Source: Clostridia bacterium | GTDB lineage: Bacteria; Bacillota; Clostridia; Oscillospirales; CAG-382 | Direction: 5' to 3' | DNA length: 64,000 bases | Assembly (NCBI GenBank): GCA_017436675.1 | Contig: JAFSCS010000014.1 | Location: 62,001-126,000, forward strand | Part shown: positions 7,649-15,686 of the stretch, piece after piece | Layout: each line of letters starts with the position of its first letter | Numbering within the stretch: the stretch's first letter is position 1 | Program-made: the position numbers and the translations under genes | The notes under the pieces: model-generated | What the model saw: only the letters and a program-made list of their open reading frames with translations | Database searches by the model: none | Told to the model about the DNA's origin: nothing

Positions 7649-9487
7649 ATGAAGCTATTGATAATCACCAACAGAGAAAGCGACCTTTCATCTCTCCTTG
7701 TGAAGCATTTCGGTGCAACTACGGTAGATATGGAGAAGGCAAAGGCGGTGCGACTTGATGAGTTCGACTCCGTCGCCGTGCTTGGCGGAACGGAAAGAGG
7801 CGCTGTGGTCTTCCACCACGAGCTGCGAACGAAGCTTGAAGCATATGCTGATAGCGGCAAAAAGCTGTTTTTGGAGTTTGTCAATAGCTTTCGCTACGTC
7901 TATTCGGCATCGGCAAAGCGCATCAGCCACCACCGACTCGTCGTCGCCGATGATGAGATAAACGGACTTGAGCAGGGCGAATTGCTCGACACACACGCCA
8001 ACTCCTATTCAAGACCTCATTTTTTGATGCCGAACACAAAGCCCTTGCTCTATTACCATCCCTATGTTCCCGCGCACGACAGAACGCCTATGTCGCGCGA
8101 ACAGATCGAAAGCGGTGAAGTCGCATTTTGGAGATGTGAAAACGTCCTCTCCTGCGCATTCAAAATATGCGACTTCAGAAAGGCGAGACTTGCCCCGAAA
8201 GAGCGGTTCGACTCTTTGGTGTCATATATCGTAAAATTTCTCACAAACGAAACGATAGAGATAGATATCCCCGAAACAGTAAAGCACCGTGATGTGACAA
8301 ATTTCGAGTGCGACCTCTCGGATTGTATCAAAAAAAGCCTCGCTTGGCTCGAACGTTATTTGATCGACGACGGTAATGGCGGCATCCTTGAGGGACTCAG
8401 CCACGAGATATTGCCCGACGGAACGCAGCTTCGCGCAAACAGTGTACGCACCGATTGCAGCGGTGAGGCGGCAGGAGCATTCTTCCTTTCCGGCGAAGCG
8501 GACCATAGAAGATATGCCGATAACCTCAGCGATTTTTGCTATGGGTCAATGATGATAAAGGGCACGATGTTCGACGGAATGCTACGTTGGACCGAGGAAG
8601 CGTGGGGCGTGTGTTATCAGGACGACGTCGCACGTGCATTGATCCCAACGCTGATCTCAGCAAAGCTCGGCATCACAGACAAACACGTTCCGTCCGTAAC
8701 CCGTGCTCTCGAATTCTTGATGCGAACGACCGCAAAGGACGGATTGCGCACTCGCAGGACCGATAACCTTGTCTATTTGCAAAGCGGCACGGATATCGCA
8801 TCGTTGTCCGAGGAGGAGCACGGATACCCTTGCTCGCATTACAATTCATATTACAGTGCCGCATTGATCCTTTGCTACCTCGTGACAGGCAGGGAGGATA
8901 TGCTCGAAATGGGTGTTCGCGGACTTGAGACCTTGATGTCGCTCTATCCCGAAACGACGAGAGAGCAGAGCGAAACGAGTGAGCTTTGCCGCCTCGTGCT
9001 CCCGCTTTCCGTAATGTATATGGCTACAAAAAAGGAAGCTCACAAGGAAATGCTTGAACGAGTAGTAACGGATCTTGAGCGAATGGCGTACGGCGGAGCA
9101 TATCGCGAGTGGGATACAGGCTATAAAGCAAACTGCTCGAAAAAGATCGACAGCGAATGCTCGCTTCTTGCGAAAAACGGCGATCCCGTCGCCGACCTGC
9201 TCTATTCTGTCAATTGGCTGCCTCTCGGCTTTGCCTTTGCATATGAAGCTACCCGTGATGAAAAATATAAGGCGAAATGGCATTCTGTCGCCGAGTTCTT
9301 CATCTGTTCACAAACTCTCAGCGAAAACGAGCTGATAGACGGCTCGTGGGCGAGAGGGTACGACCTTGACCGCAAGGAAAACTACGGCGTTCCGCACGAC
9401 GTGGGTTGGGGACCTTGCAGCGTCGAAAGCGGGTGGACGGTCGCCGAAATAACGATGGGACTCGAGTATTTTAAATATATAGATTAA
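7649..9487 (+). CDS. Two-domain protein: GATase-like N-terminus plus glycosidase-like helical toroid
   Basis: 612 residues, good ribosome site (GGAG, 6-base spacing). Residues 1-210 look like a class I glutamine-amidotransferase-like fold: a starting strand LLIITN, VAVLGGTERG, and a strand KKLFLEFVNSF, without a clear catalytic cysteine. Residues about 230-610 have the helix-rich, aromatic pattern of an (alpha/alpha)6 toroid glycosidase (for example GILEGLSH, DCSGEAAGAFFL, FDGMLRWTEEAWGVCYQDDVARA, SVESGWTVAEITMGLEYF). The family is not recognised with certainty; it may trim or sense a glycan in the cytosol, as no signal peptide is present. Neighbours are a MATE exporter and a secreted MBL hydrolase. 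Confidence 0.55.
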   Translation: MKLLIITNRESDLSSLLVKHFGATTVDMEKAKAVRLDEFDSVAVLGGTERGAVVFHHELRTKLEAYADSGKKLFLEFVNSFRYVYSASAKRISHHRLVVADDEINGLEQGELLDTHANSYSRPHFLMPNTKPLLYYHPYVPAHDRTPMSREQIESGEVAFWRCENVLSCAFKICDFRKARLAPKERFDSLVSYIVKFLTNETIEIDIPETVKHRDVTNFECDLSDCIKKSLAWLERYLIDDGNGGILEGLSHEILPDGTQLRANSVRTDCSGEAAGAFFLSGEADHRRYADNLSDFCYGSMMIKGTMFDGMLRWTEEAWGVCYQDDVARALIPTLISAKLGITDKHVPSVTRALEFLMRTTAKDGLRTRRTDNLVYLQSGTDIASLSEEEHGYPCSHYNSYYSAALILCYLVTGREDMLEMGVRGLETLMSLYPETTREQSETSELCRLVLPLSVMYMATKKEAHKEMLERVVTDLERMAYGGAYREWDTGYKANCSKKIDSECSLLAKNGDPVADLLYSVNWLPLGFAFAYEATRDEKYKAKWHSVAEFFICSQTLSENELIDGSWARGYDLDRKENYGVPHDVGWGPCSVESGWTVAEITMGLEYFKYID

Positions 9488-9497
9488 GGGAAAAATA

Positions 9498-10715
9498 ATG
9501 ACAAATAATAAAATGAAAATAGCATCTCGTTTTTCAAAAGCCGTTTGCTTTCTTTTGATCGTAATGCTTTTCATTCTGTCTTCTTGTATGCTGTCGATCG
9601 ACACGAGTGATGACGCTTCGACGCCCTCTTCGATTTTTGAGTCGGGCGACGTGTCTTTACAAATAGATTCGGACGAAAGCGTAGATGAAAGCATAGATGA
9701 AAGCTCGGACGACGAGTCGAATGGCGAAGCGGTAATACCGCCCGAAGATTCCACCTTCGAGGTGCATTTCATCGACGTTGGACAAGCGGATGCGGCACTC
9801 GTTATTTGTGACGGCAAAACGATGCTCATCGACGGCGGCAATAAGGGTGATTCAAGTAAAATTTATACCTACCTAAAAAATCAGGGCGTAACTCACCTCG
9901 ATTACATCGTCGGCACCCACGCTCACGAGGACCATATCGGCGGCATCCCGGGTGCGCTCAACCTCGTCAGCTCCGTCGGAAAGGTGTATTGCCCCGTGAC
10001 AGAGTTTGACAGCAATGCGTTCGCAGACTTCAAAAAATATGTTGAGGCGAAAGGGAAGACCTTGACCGTTCCAACCGTCGGCGAAAAATTTATGCTCGGC
10101 AGCGCGGAGGTGCTGATAGTCGGTTGCGATCCCGCAGCGGAAGATCCGAATAACACCTCGATAGTCTTGAAAATAACCTATAAAGAAACGTCGTTCTTGT
10201 TCACAGGAGACGCCGAAGCTTCTGCGGAAGAAAAGATAGTAAACAGCGGCTATGACCTCAGCGCAACCGTTTTGAAGGTCGGGCACCACGGCGCAGATAC
10301 GTCGACCTCCTATCGTTTCCTGCGTGAGATACTCCCCGAAATAGCGATAATATCGGTCGGGAAAGATAATTCCTACGGCCATCCGACAGAAAAAACACTC
10401 TCTATCCTCGAGGATGCCGACGCAAAGATATACAGAACGGACCTTTCGGGAGATCTGATCGTGAAAAGCGACGGCGAAAACGTGAGCGTGACAACGTCGA
10501 AAAACGAACAGACGGAAAACGACACGAGCTCCTCTTTACCTTCCGAGCCGACCGAGAAATACGATTACGTGCTTAACAAAAACACAAAAAAGTTCCACTA
10601 CCCATCCTGTAATAGCGTTGCGAGTATGAGCGAAGCCAACAGGGAATTCTATAACGGGACTCGTGACGAGCTGATCGCCGAGGGATATAAGCCTTGCGGA
10701 AACTGTCATCCATAA
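9498..10715 (+). CDS. Secreted ComEC/Rec2-like MBL-fold hydrolase lipoprotein
   Basis: 405 residues. A lipoprotein signal ends in LSSC (cysteine near 31), followed by a long acidic Ser/Asp/Glu linker (about 35-78). The metallo-beta-lactamase domain shows VHFIDVGQADAALV, THAHEDHIGG (about 140-149), a metal-binding aspartate in FTGDAEASAEE, and VGHHGADTS, as in the soluble nuclease-like domain of ComEC. The C-terminus (about 355-405) is a small Cys/His module, VLNKNTKKFHYPSC ... CGNCHP, common at the end of such proteins. Probable role: extracellular phosphodiesterase or nuclease at the cell surface. It starts 10 bases after the previous stop. Confidence 0.82.
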   Translation: MTNNKMKIASRFSKAVCFLLIVMLFILSSCMLSIDTSDDASTPSSIFESGDVSLQIDSDESVDESIDESSDDESNGEAVIPPEDSTFEVHFIDVGQADAALVICDGKTMLIDGGNKGDSSKIYTYLKNQGVTHLDYIVGTHAHEDHIGGIPGALNLVSSVGKVYCPVTEFDSNAFADFKKYVEAKGKTLTVPTVGEKFMLGSAEVLIVGCDPAAEDPNNTSIVLKITYKETSFLFTGDAEASAEEKIVNSGYDLSATVLKVGHHGADTSTSYRFLREILPEIAIISVGKDNSYGHPTEKTLSILEDADAKIYRTDLSGDLIVKSDGENVSVTTSKNEQTENDTSSSLPSEPTEKYDYVLNKNTKKFHYPSCNSVASMSEANREFYNGTRDELIAEGYKPCGNCHP

Positions 10716-10720
10716 AAAAT

Positions 10721-10757
10721 AAGATCGACCTTCATTTTTCGAAAGTCGATCTTTTTG
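10721..10757. terminator. Bidirectional terminator between convergent genes
   Basis: Stem AAGATCGAC/GTCGATCTT with a 14-17 base partly pairing centre, followed by TTTTT on the plus strand and by A-rich sequence that is a T tract on the minus strand. It separates the MBL lipoprotein gene from the convergent esterase gene. Confidence 0.8.
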
Positions 10758-10773
10758 TATATGTTTGGTGTTA

Positions 10774-11748
10774 TTATTTGAAAGCATCCTCGAGAAATCT
10801 TATCGATTCATCGTGCCATTTTGAATAGTCGGCATAAACCGCGCCGAGCCCAAGTCCGTGAGTTCCGTCGGTATATTCCTTGATAACAACGTTCTTTCCC
10901 GCAGCCTCAAGCGCGTCGGCAAGAGCAATGGAGTTTTTCTTGTAATCAACGAACGTGTCCTTGTTTGTGTATGCAATAAACGTGTCTGGCATGGAATTTA
11001 TATCGTTATAATATGAATATTTGTCAATTAGATTTTTGTTGCCCTTGTTTTCGCCCAAAAAGATCTCCGGCATCGAGCTGTTGCCCGCACCCATAAACGT
11101 TCCGTCACCAAGCGTCGTTACGGCATAAAGGAGCATACAAGCGTTAGGCCTCGAGCTTTCAAGCGATATCTCGTCGTCGATCGAGTGATCGGAATCGTGT
11201 TGACAGGTCATAACGGCAAGGTGACCGCCTGCCGAAAAGCCGATAACGGCGATCTTGTCGTCGTCGATCCCGAACGCCTCTGAATAATAGCGAACGTATT
11301 GGATCGCGCGGGTAGCATCCGATAGGATCGCATCACCCTCATACGGCTTGTATCTGTAATGTACCACGAATGCGGAGATGCCCTTTGCATTGTAGCCTTC
11401 TGCTACCATCGAGCCCTCCTCCTTGTCTGTGCGCTGGAAATATCCTCCGCCGGGGAAGATCACGACACAGCTCCTCGAGCCTTCGACGAGATAAGGCACG
11501 ATAACGGGCACAGTCTCGTCCATAGCGTACGGCACGTTGCCTTCTTCCCAAATCGGAAGCTCCTTGTGAGCATTAAGCTCGTCTGCCGTGAATGGCAATT
11601 TTATCTCTTCATCCATCGATTGCTCCTCGGATATCTCGCTTGATGTCTCGGGGGCGTTGCTTTCGGTGCTTTGCGCATCGCATCCCGCCAATACACCCAT
11701 AAAAAGCATCAAGCTTATCACCAAACAAATAATTCTAAGAGTTTTCAT
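10774..11748 (-). CDS. Lipoprotein alpha/beta hydrolase, acetyl-xylan-esterase-like
   Basis: 324 residues from the ATG at 11748, 6 bases after AAGGAG (an ATG two codons earlier touches the site). Signal peptide with lipobox VLAGC, then a Ser/Glu-rich linker. The hydrolase fold shows an oxyanion-hole motif VIFPGGGYFQRT, the nucleophile elbow GFSAGGH, an acid region TNKDTFVDY and the catalytic histidine in GTHGLGLG near the C-terminus. This arrangement fits esterases that remove acetyl or feruloyl groups from plant polysaccharides (BD-FAE/Axe-like). It follows the AraC gene by 11 bases, so the regulator and enzyme are co-transcribed. Confidence 0.82.
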   Translation of the reverse strand: MKTLRIICLVISLMLFMGVLAGCDAQSTESNAPETSSEISEEQSMDEEIKLPFTADELNAHKELPIWEEGNVPYAMDETVPVIVPYLVEGSRSCVVIFPGGGYFQRTDKEEGSMVAEGYNAKGISAFVVHYRYKPYEGDAILSDATRAIQYVRYYSEAFGIDDDKIAVIGFSAGGHLAVMTCQHDSDHSIDDEISLESSRPNACMLLYAVTTLGDGTFMGAGNSSMPEIFLGENKGNKNLIDKYSYYNDINSMPDTFIAYTNKDTFVDYKKNSIALADALEAAGKNVVIKEYTDGTHGLGLGAVYADYSKWHDESIRFLEDAFK

Positions 11749-11759
11749 ATACATCTCCT

Positions 11760-12698
11760 TTAATCGACCTCAACACCGATCGCGATCATCTCGTTGCGAT
11801 ATTCCTCATAACGCTTTTCGATCATCTCTTTGCTGAAATATTGTTGCGGACAAACGCCCTTAACTCGCTTGAACGCCTTCGAGAATGATTGCGGAGAGGA
11901 AAACCCGAGAAGCTGCGAAACGGAGGTTATCGTCTGCTTCTTCGTCTCAATGAGCGAGATGCTCTCCTCGATCTTCTTTTGGCATAGGTATTGCTGAAGA
12001 GTCATACCCATCCTGCTTTTGAAAACGTGTGAGAGATAGCAGGAGCTGTAGCCGAGCGTTTTCGAAAGCTCGCCGATATTCTTGATATCCTTCGCGTTTC
12101 CGTCGATGTACAGCAAAATACTGTAAAGCGACAGCCCAACGTAATTGACCTTGTCGTCAACGAGGTAACGTATGTTTTTCGTATAAGTAAATGCACGGTA
12201 AACGAGAGTGAGCAGTTGAATAAGATAGCTCTCGATCATCGTTTGGAAGCAAGCCGCGCTGCTGTAGTATTCGTCAAGGCATTTGTGGAATAACGTCATG
12301 ATCTCCGACGAGCCCTTGAGAATGTTAGCGGGCGAGTTGTTGTAGAAGCAGCGAAGCATCGTGACGTCCTCGCCGAGCGCAGTCTCATCGATATCAAAGC
12401 CGATAAAAAGATACCTGAGCTTCGATGATGCCACGACCTTGTGCATCGATCCCCTCGGAGTCAAAAACAGATCCCCCGCCTCAACGACAAACTCCTGACC
12501 GTTGATCGCGTGAGTACCCTCGCCTGAGACGATATACGTTATCTCAAAGCACCATTGTCTGTGCGGTTCAACAACGTATCCGGGCTCATAGCATACCTCA
12601 CCCATCTGATGCAGATAAACGTTTCCGTATTTTATCGGATCGTTAGAAAAGATCTTTTCAAATTCAAACGTCTTGCCAACCTTTACGGGAGATTCCAT
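11760..12698 (-). CDS. AraC-family transcription regulator with cupin sensor
   Basis: 312 residues from the ATG at 12698, with AAAGGTG 8 bases upstream. The N-terminal domain (about 25-140) is a cupin-type sensor: EPGYVVEPHRQWCFEITYIVSGEGTH is partly visible as EPHRQWCFEI and VSGEGTHAING. The last 100 residues carry two helix-turn-helix motifs typical of AraC (IGELSKTLGYSSCYLSHVFK and TSVSQLLGFSSPQSFSKAFK). Such regulators in Clostridia switch on carbohydrate-use genes when a sugar binds the cupin. It is divergent from the solute-binding protein gene and shares the intergenic region with an inverted repeat, so that gene set is a likely target. Confidence 0.88.
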   Translation of the reverse strand: MESPVKVGKTFEFEKIFSNDPIKYGNVYLHQMGEVCYEPGYVVEPHRQWCFEITYIVSGEGTHAINGQEFVVEAGDLFLTPRGSMHKVVASSKLRYLFIGFDIDETALGEDVTMLRCFYNNSPANILKGSSEIMTLFHKCLDEYYSSAACFQTMIESYLIQLLTLVYRAFTYTKNIRYLVDDKVNYVGLSLYSILLYIDGNAKDIKNIGELSKTLGYSSCYLSHVFKSRMGMTLQQYLCQKKIEESISLIETKKQTITSVSQLLGFSSPQSFSKAFKRVKGVCPQQYFSKEMIEKRYEEYRNEMIAIGVEVD

Positions 12699-12730
12699 AA
12701 AAAACACCTTTCATCATTTTCTTTGAAAAT

Positions 12731-12759
12731 ATTATAACATATACGATGTCAAAAAACAA
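12731..12759 (-). promoter_or_regulatory. Sigma-A promoter of the AraC-esterase operon
   Basis: Minus strand: TTGTTT (12759-12754) and TATAAT (12736-12731) with a 17-base spacer, 33 bases before the AraC start. Confidence 0.6.
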
Positions 12760-12780
12760 TCACACTTCTCAAAAATGTGC

Positions 12781-12809
12781 CCCAATTTTAATGCAGATAG
12801 CAAATTGGG
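12781..12809. promoter_or_regulatory. Inverted repeat, candidate operator
   Basis: CCCAATTT (12781-12788) and AAATTGGG (12802-12809) are perfect 8-bp inverted arms separated by 13 bases. It lies between the divergent AraC and solute-binding-protein promoters, just upstream of the -35 box at 12835. Confidence 0.45.
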
Positions 12810-12834
12810 ATAAGTTCCAAAAAAAATAGGGATA

Positions 12835-12863
12835 TTGTAAAAAGGTAATAACGATATTATAAT
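12835..12863 (+). promoter_or_regulatory. Sigma-A promoter of the binding protein gene
   Basis: TTGTAA at 12835-12840 and TATAAT at 12858-12863 with a 17-base spacer; the start codon is 65 bases downstream. Confidence 0.65.
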
Positions 12864-12927
12864 TAAACTAAGAAAAAATTCATTAAGCGGAGCATACCGC
12901 TGCTTTGCTTAGAAGGGATGGACAATT

Positions 12928-14457
12928 ATGCAAAAATTAACTGTAGCGATAGCATTGATGTTGCTCCTTTCCGTGCTTTTGACAATGGTCGCGTGTGATA
13001 ACGGAACGACCGAAACGAGCAAGGAACAAAATGTCAGCACCGATGCATCAACAGATACATCAACGTCTGATGATGAGTCGAGATACGTTGCCAACGTTCC
13101 CACAACGGGATTCGAGGGCGAAACGTTGACATTTATGATCAGAGACCAAGAACATGGTGTATTCCAAACTTGGGACTTCCAATCCGAAGAGTTTAATGAA
13201 GAAGTAATCAACGACGCTCTTGATGCAAGAAACGGCTATATCGAGGATACCTTCGACGTTACTCTTGAGGCGCTCCAGGTCGGTGGTGAAAGAAACTACG
13301 GAACTATGTACGATAAGATCGACCTCGCCGCTAATGCGGGAACAGAGGACTTTGACGTTGCGTACGCCGCTTTATATGATATGGTCAAGCTTGCGGGTAA
13401 CCAAGCGCTCTACGACGTAAACGAGATCGAGCATATCGACACAACACAGCCTTGGTGGAGCCAAACTGCCCTCAAGGAGATCACGATCGCAAACCGTTGC
13501 TTCGGACTTATCGGATCTATCTCCGTTCAGATCAACGAAACGGTACAAGGCGTTCTTTTCAACAAGCAAATGTTCAAGGATAACGAATTCGGCGATCCCT
13601 ATCAGCTCGTAAAAGAGGATAAATGGTTTATGGATACGATGTTCAGCTTCGCGAAGGACATCTATGCAGACACAGGCGACCTCAACGGTCAGATCGATAT
13701 CAAGGATACCTTTGGTATCGGCGGTCAAAACGACACGATCTATAACTACTTCTACGGTTCAAACGGCAGAACCGCACTTCTTGACAACGACGGTGTCCCG
13801 ACGATCACCCTCGACAGCGAGGCGAACGTAACGAAGCTTTCCTATCTCATCGAGAAGATCAGAGATAAAGAAGTATTTATGAACGCGAACGATTACTTCA
13901 ACGTTCCCGGCTATACGAGCAGCCCGTCCGAGTATATCGTTAATGCTTTTGCAGAGGGCAGAATGCTCTTCTATTGCGAAGGACTCTTGCACGTTAACAC
14001 GTTCAGAAACTACGATATCGATTTCGGTGTACTTCCCGTGCCGAAATATGACGCAAACCAAGAAAATTACTCTCACCTCATCGGTGCTTGGGGCGCTACG
14101 TGCGTAGTATTCCCGATCCACCTCGACGACGAAAGACTCGAGCTTGCAGGTGCGATAGTAGAGGCTATGTCTGCTGAATCTATGAACACTCTCGTCCCCG
14201 CATACTACGAAAAATTGCTCAAAAAACGTGATACCCGTGATGAAGAAGGCGAAGCTATGCTCGACATCATCTTCAATACCATCTCCATCGACGCAGGACT
14301 AACTTTCAACTGGGGCTCTATCAAAACAGTATTCACGTCGATGATCTCCCAAGGTCCCGACTCCTTTGCTTCCAACTATGATAAGGTCGAATCGTCTGTC
14401 AAGGCCGAAATGGACACTACGGTGGAAACGTTCCAGAATATTCCGCATAACTATTGA
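12928..14457 (+). CDS. Extracellular solute-binding lipoprotein (ABC family 1), no transporter nearby
   Basis: 509 residues with a lipoprotein signal (lipobox TMVAC, cysteine 23) and an Asp/Ser/Thr linker. The body fits a family 1 sugar-binding protein: GETLTFMIRDQ at the start of lobe 1, FDVAYAALYDMVKLAGNQALYDV, GVLFNKQMFKD, FAEGRMLFYCEG and DFGVLPVPKYDANQ with a C-terminal AMSAESMNT. Such proteins capture oligosaccharides or similar solutes outside the membrane and hand them to ABC permeases. Here no permease follows; instead a hairpin and three secreted beta-helix genes come next. Codons are biased like highly expressed genes. Confidence 0.85.
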   Translation: MQKLTVAIALMLLLSVLLTMVACDNGTTETSKEQNVSTDASTDTSTSDDESRYVANVPTTGFEGETLTFMIRDQEHGVFQTWDFQSEEFNEEVINDALDARNGYIEDTFDVTLEALQVGGERNYGTMYDKIDLAANAGTEDFDVAYAALYDMVKLAGNQALYDVNEIEHIDTTQPWWSQTALKEITIANRCFGLIGSISVQINETVQGVLFNKQMFKDNEFGDPYQLVKEDKWFMDTMFSFAKDIYADTGDLNGQIDIKDTFGIGGQNDTIYNYFYGSNGRTALLDNDGVPTITLDSEANVTKLSYLIEKIRDKEVFMNANDYFNVPGYTSSPSEYIVNAFAEGRMLFYCEGLLHVNTFRNYDIDFGVLPVPKYDANQENYSHLIGAWGATCVVFPIHLDDERLELAGAIVEAMSAESMNTLVPAYYEKLLKKRDTRDEEGEAMLDIIFNTISIDAGLTFNWGSIKTVFTSMISQGPDSFASNYDKVESSVKAEMDTTVETFQNIPHNY

Positions 14458-14471
14458 TTATTGATGTAAAG

Positions 14472-14507
14472 CTTTAAAACACTCCATATTTTTGGAGTGT
14501 TTTAAAG
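14472..14507 (+). terminator. Strong hairpin between binding protein and beta-helix genes (terminator or attenuator)
   Basis: Perfect 14-bp stem CTTTAAAACACTCC/GGAGTGTTTTAAAG with an ATATTTTT loop. There is no T tract after the stem and the next ribosome site begins 8 bases later, so it may only partly stop transcription or act as an mRNA-stabilising structure. Confidence 0.7.
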
Positions 14508-14528
14508 TATCATTTGAAAGGCAAAATA

Positions 14529-15674
14529 ATGAAAAAACTATTGATCCTGACAGCCTTGCTTCTTTGTCTGACGCTCGTAGGGTGTGGCCCGAACGGTGAA
14601 CAAAGCAACTCGGCAGAATCCAACACAGGAAATGATAACACAGTGAACAGTACGTATTCCTTTAAAACAATTGAAGAAATGAGATCATTTGTGCCGAGCG
14701 GTGAAGATGATATATTCAATTTGCTTGGCTACTATAACGCAGGCGATATCGCCATCGGTCAATTCTATTGGGATGCCGATTGCGAGGACGCAGACAACGG
14801 CGGAACCGTGATCAAGGCGACCGATTCCGAAAAGGGCAGATATATCAGGCTCAGAGTGTCCAACGTCAGCAATCCCGCTTGGTTCGGAGCAATAGCAGAC
14901 GACAAAAATGACGATTCCGATGCGATCCAAAAAGCACTCGCCGAGCTTCAAAACGGCGGAACACTCGCCATCGAGCCGGGCAATTACCTCATCTCAAAGC
15001 CCATCGAGCTCAAAACAAGCGGTATACGTATCACGGGTATCGGCAGCGTTACCTTGACCGTGACCGACAAATCGGATGGCGCGATCGTGATCGACGGCGC
15101 AAGTAACGTCGGCGTGTACGATATCAATATCATCGGAAACGGAAAAGCAGACAGCGGCATTCTCGTTAAGGGTGAATGTAAAAACATATCGATGAAAACC
15201 ATCTCGATAGCACAATTTGCCAAAGTCGGTCTGAATATCAGCGGAAACGTCAGCGGCGGTATCTATGAAGAGATCAACGTGGTATCCGCGAAGCCCTCGT
15301 CTGTCGGACTATCCGTCAGCGGCGGTGCGAACGATATAGTGTTCACGGCTTGTACGTTCGATATGCTCAACGCATCAAAATGTGTTGCGGGTGAATTCAA
15401 ATATACCCACGACCTCACGTTCCAAAACTGCACGTTCACAACGAAATCGATCGAATCGAGCGGAACAGTATTCGTTGGCGGTGAAAAGGACGGCTACCCG
15501 AAGGCAGTCGGATTCTATGGCTGTGACGTAATAAATGCAGTAGTAAACGAAGACGATGGCACCATCGGAAAGATCCACTTCTTCGGATTTATGACACATA
15601 GCGGTCAATCAGTACCGAAGCACGAAAAAATATATGGATCTACCGACGACGGTACGTTTTTCGGAATTAGTTAA
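14529..15674 (+). CDS. Secreted beta-helix lipoprotein, tailspike/pectate-lyase-like (copy 1)
   Basis: 381 residues from the ATG at 14529 (GAAAGG 7 bases upstream). Lipobox LVGC at cysteine 19 and an Asn/Ser linker. Residues about 55-130 match the entry module of phage-tailspike/pectate-lyase-superfamily proteins: LGYYNAGDIAIGQFYWD, DNGGTVIKA, GRYIRL, PAWFGA and DDSDAIQKALAEL. The rest has short repeated beta-strand turns (for example SNVGVYDINIIGNG, NDIVFTACTFDML) of a right-handed parallel beta helix. The C-terminal GYPKAVGFYGCDV ... IHFFGFMTHSG block is shared with the next two genes. Likely a surface polysaccharide-binding or lyase-like protein; no catalytic set is identified. Confidence 0.8.
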   Translation: MKKLLILTALLLCLTLVGCGPNGEQSNSAESNTGNDNTVNSTYSFKTIEEMRSFVPSGEDDIFNLLGYYNAGDIAIGQFYWDADCEDADNGGTVIKATDSEKGRYIRLRVSNVSNPAWFGAIADDKNDDSDAIQKALAELQNGGTLAIEPGNYLISKPIELKTSGIRITGIGSVTLTVTDKSDGAIVIDGASNVGVYDINIIGNGKADSGILVKGECKNISMKTISIAQFAKVGLNISGNVSGGIYEEINVVSAKPSSVGLSVSGGANDIVFTACTFDMLNASKCVAGEFKYTHDLTFQNCTFTTKSIESSGTVFVGGEKDGYPKAVGFYGCDVINAVVNEDDGTIGKIHFFGFMTHSGQSVPKHEKIYGSTDDGTFFGIS

Positions 15675-15686
15675 GGAGGCGAAACG

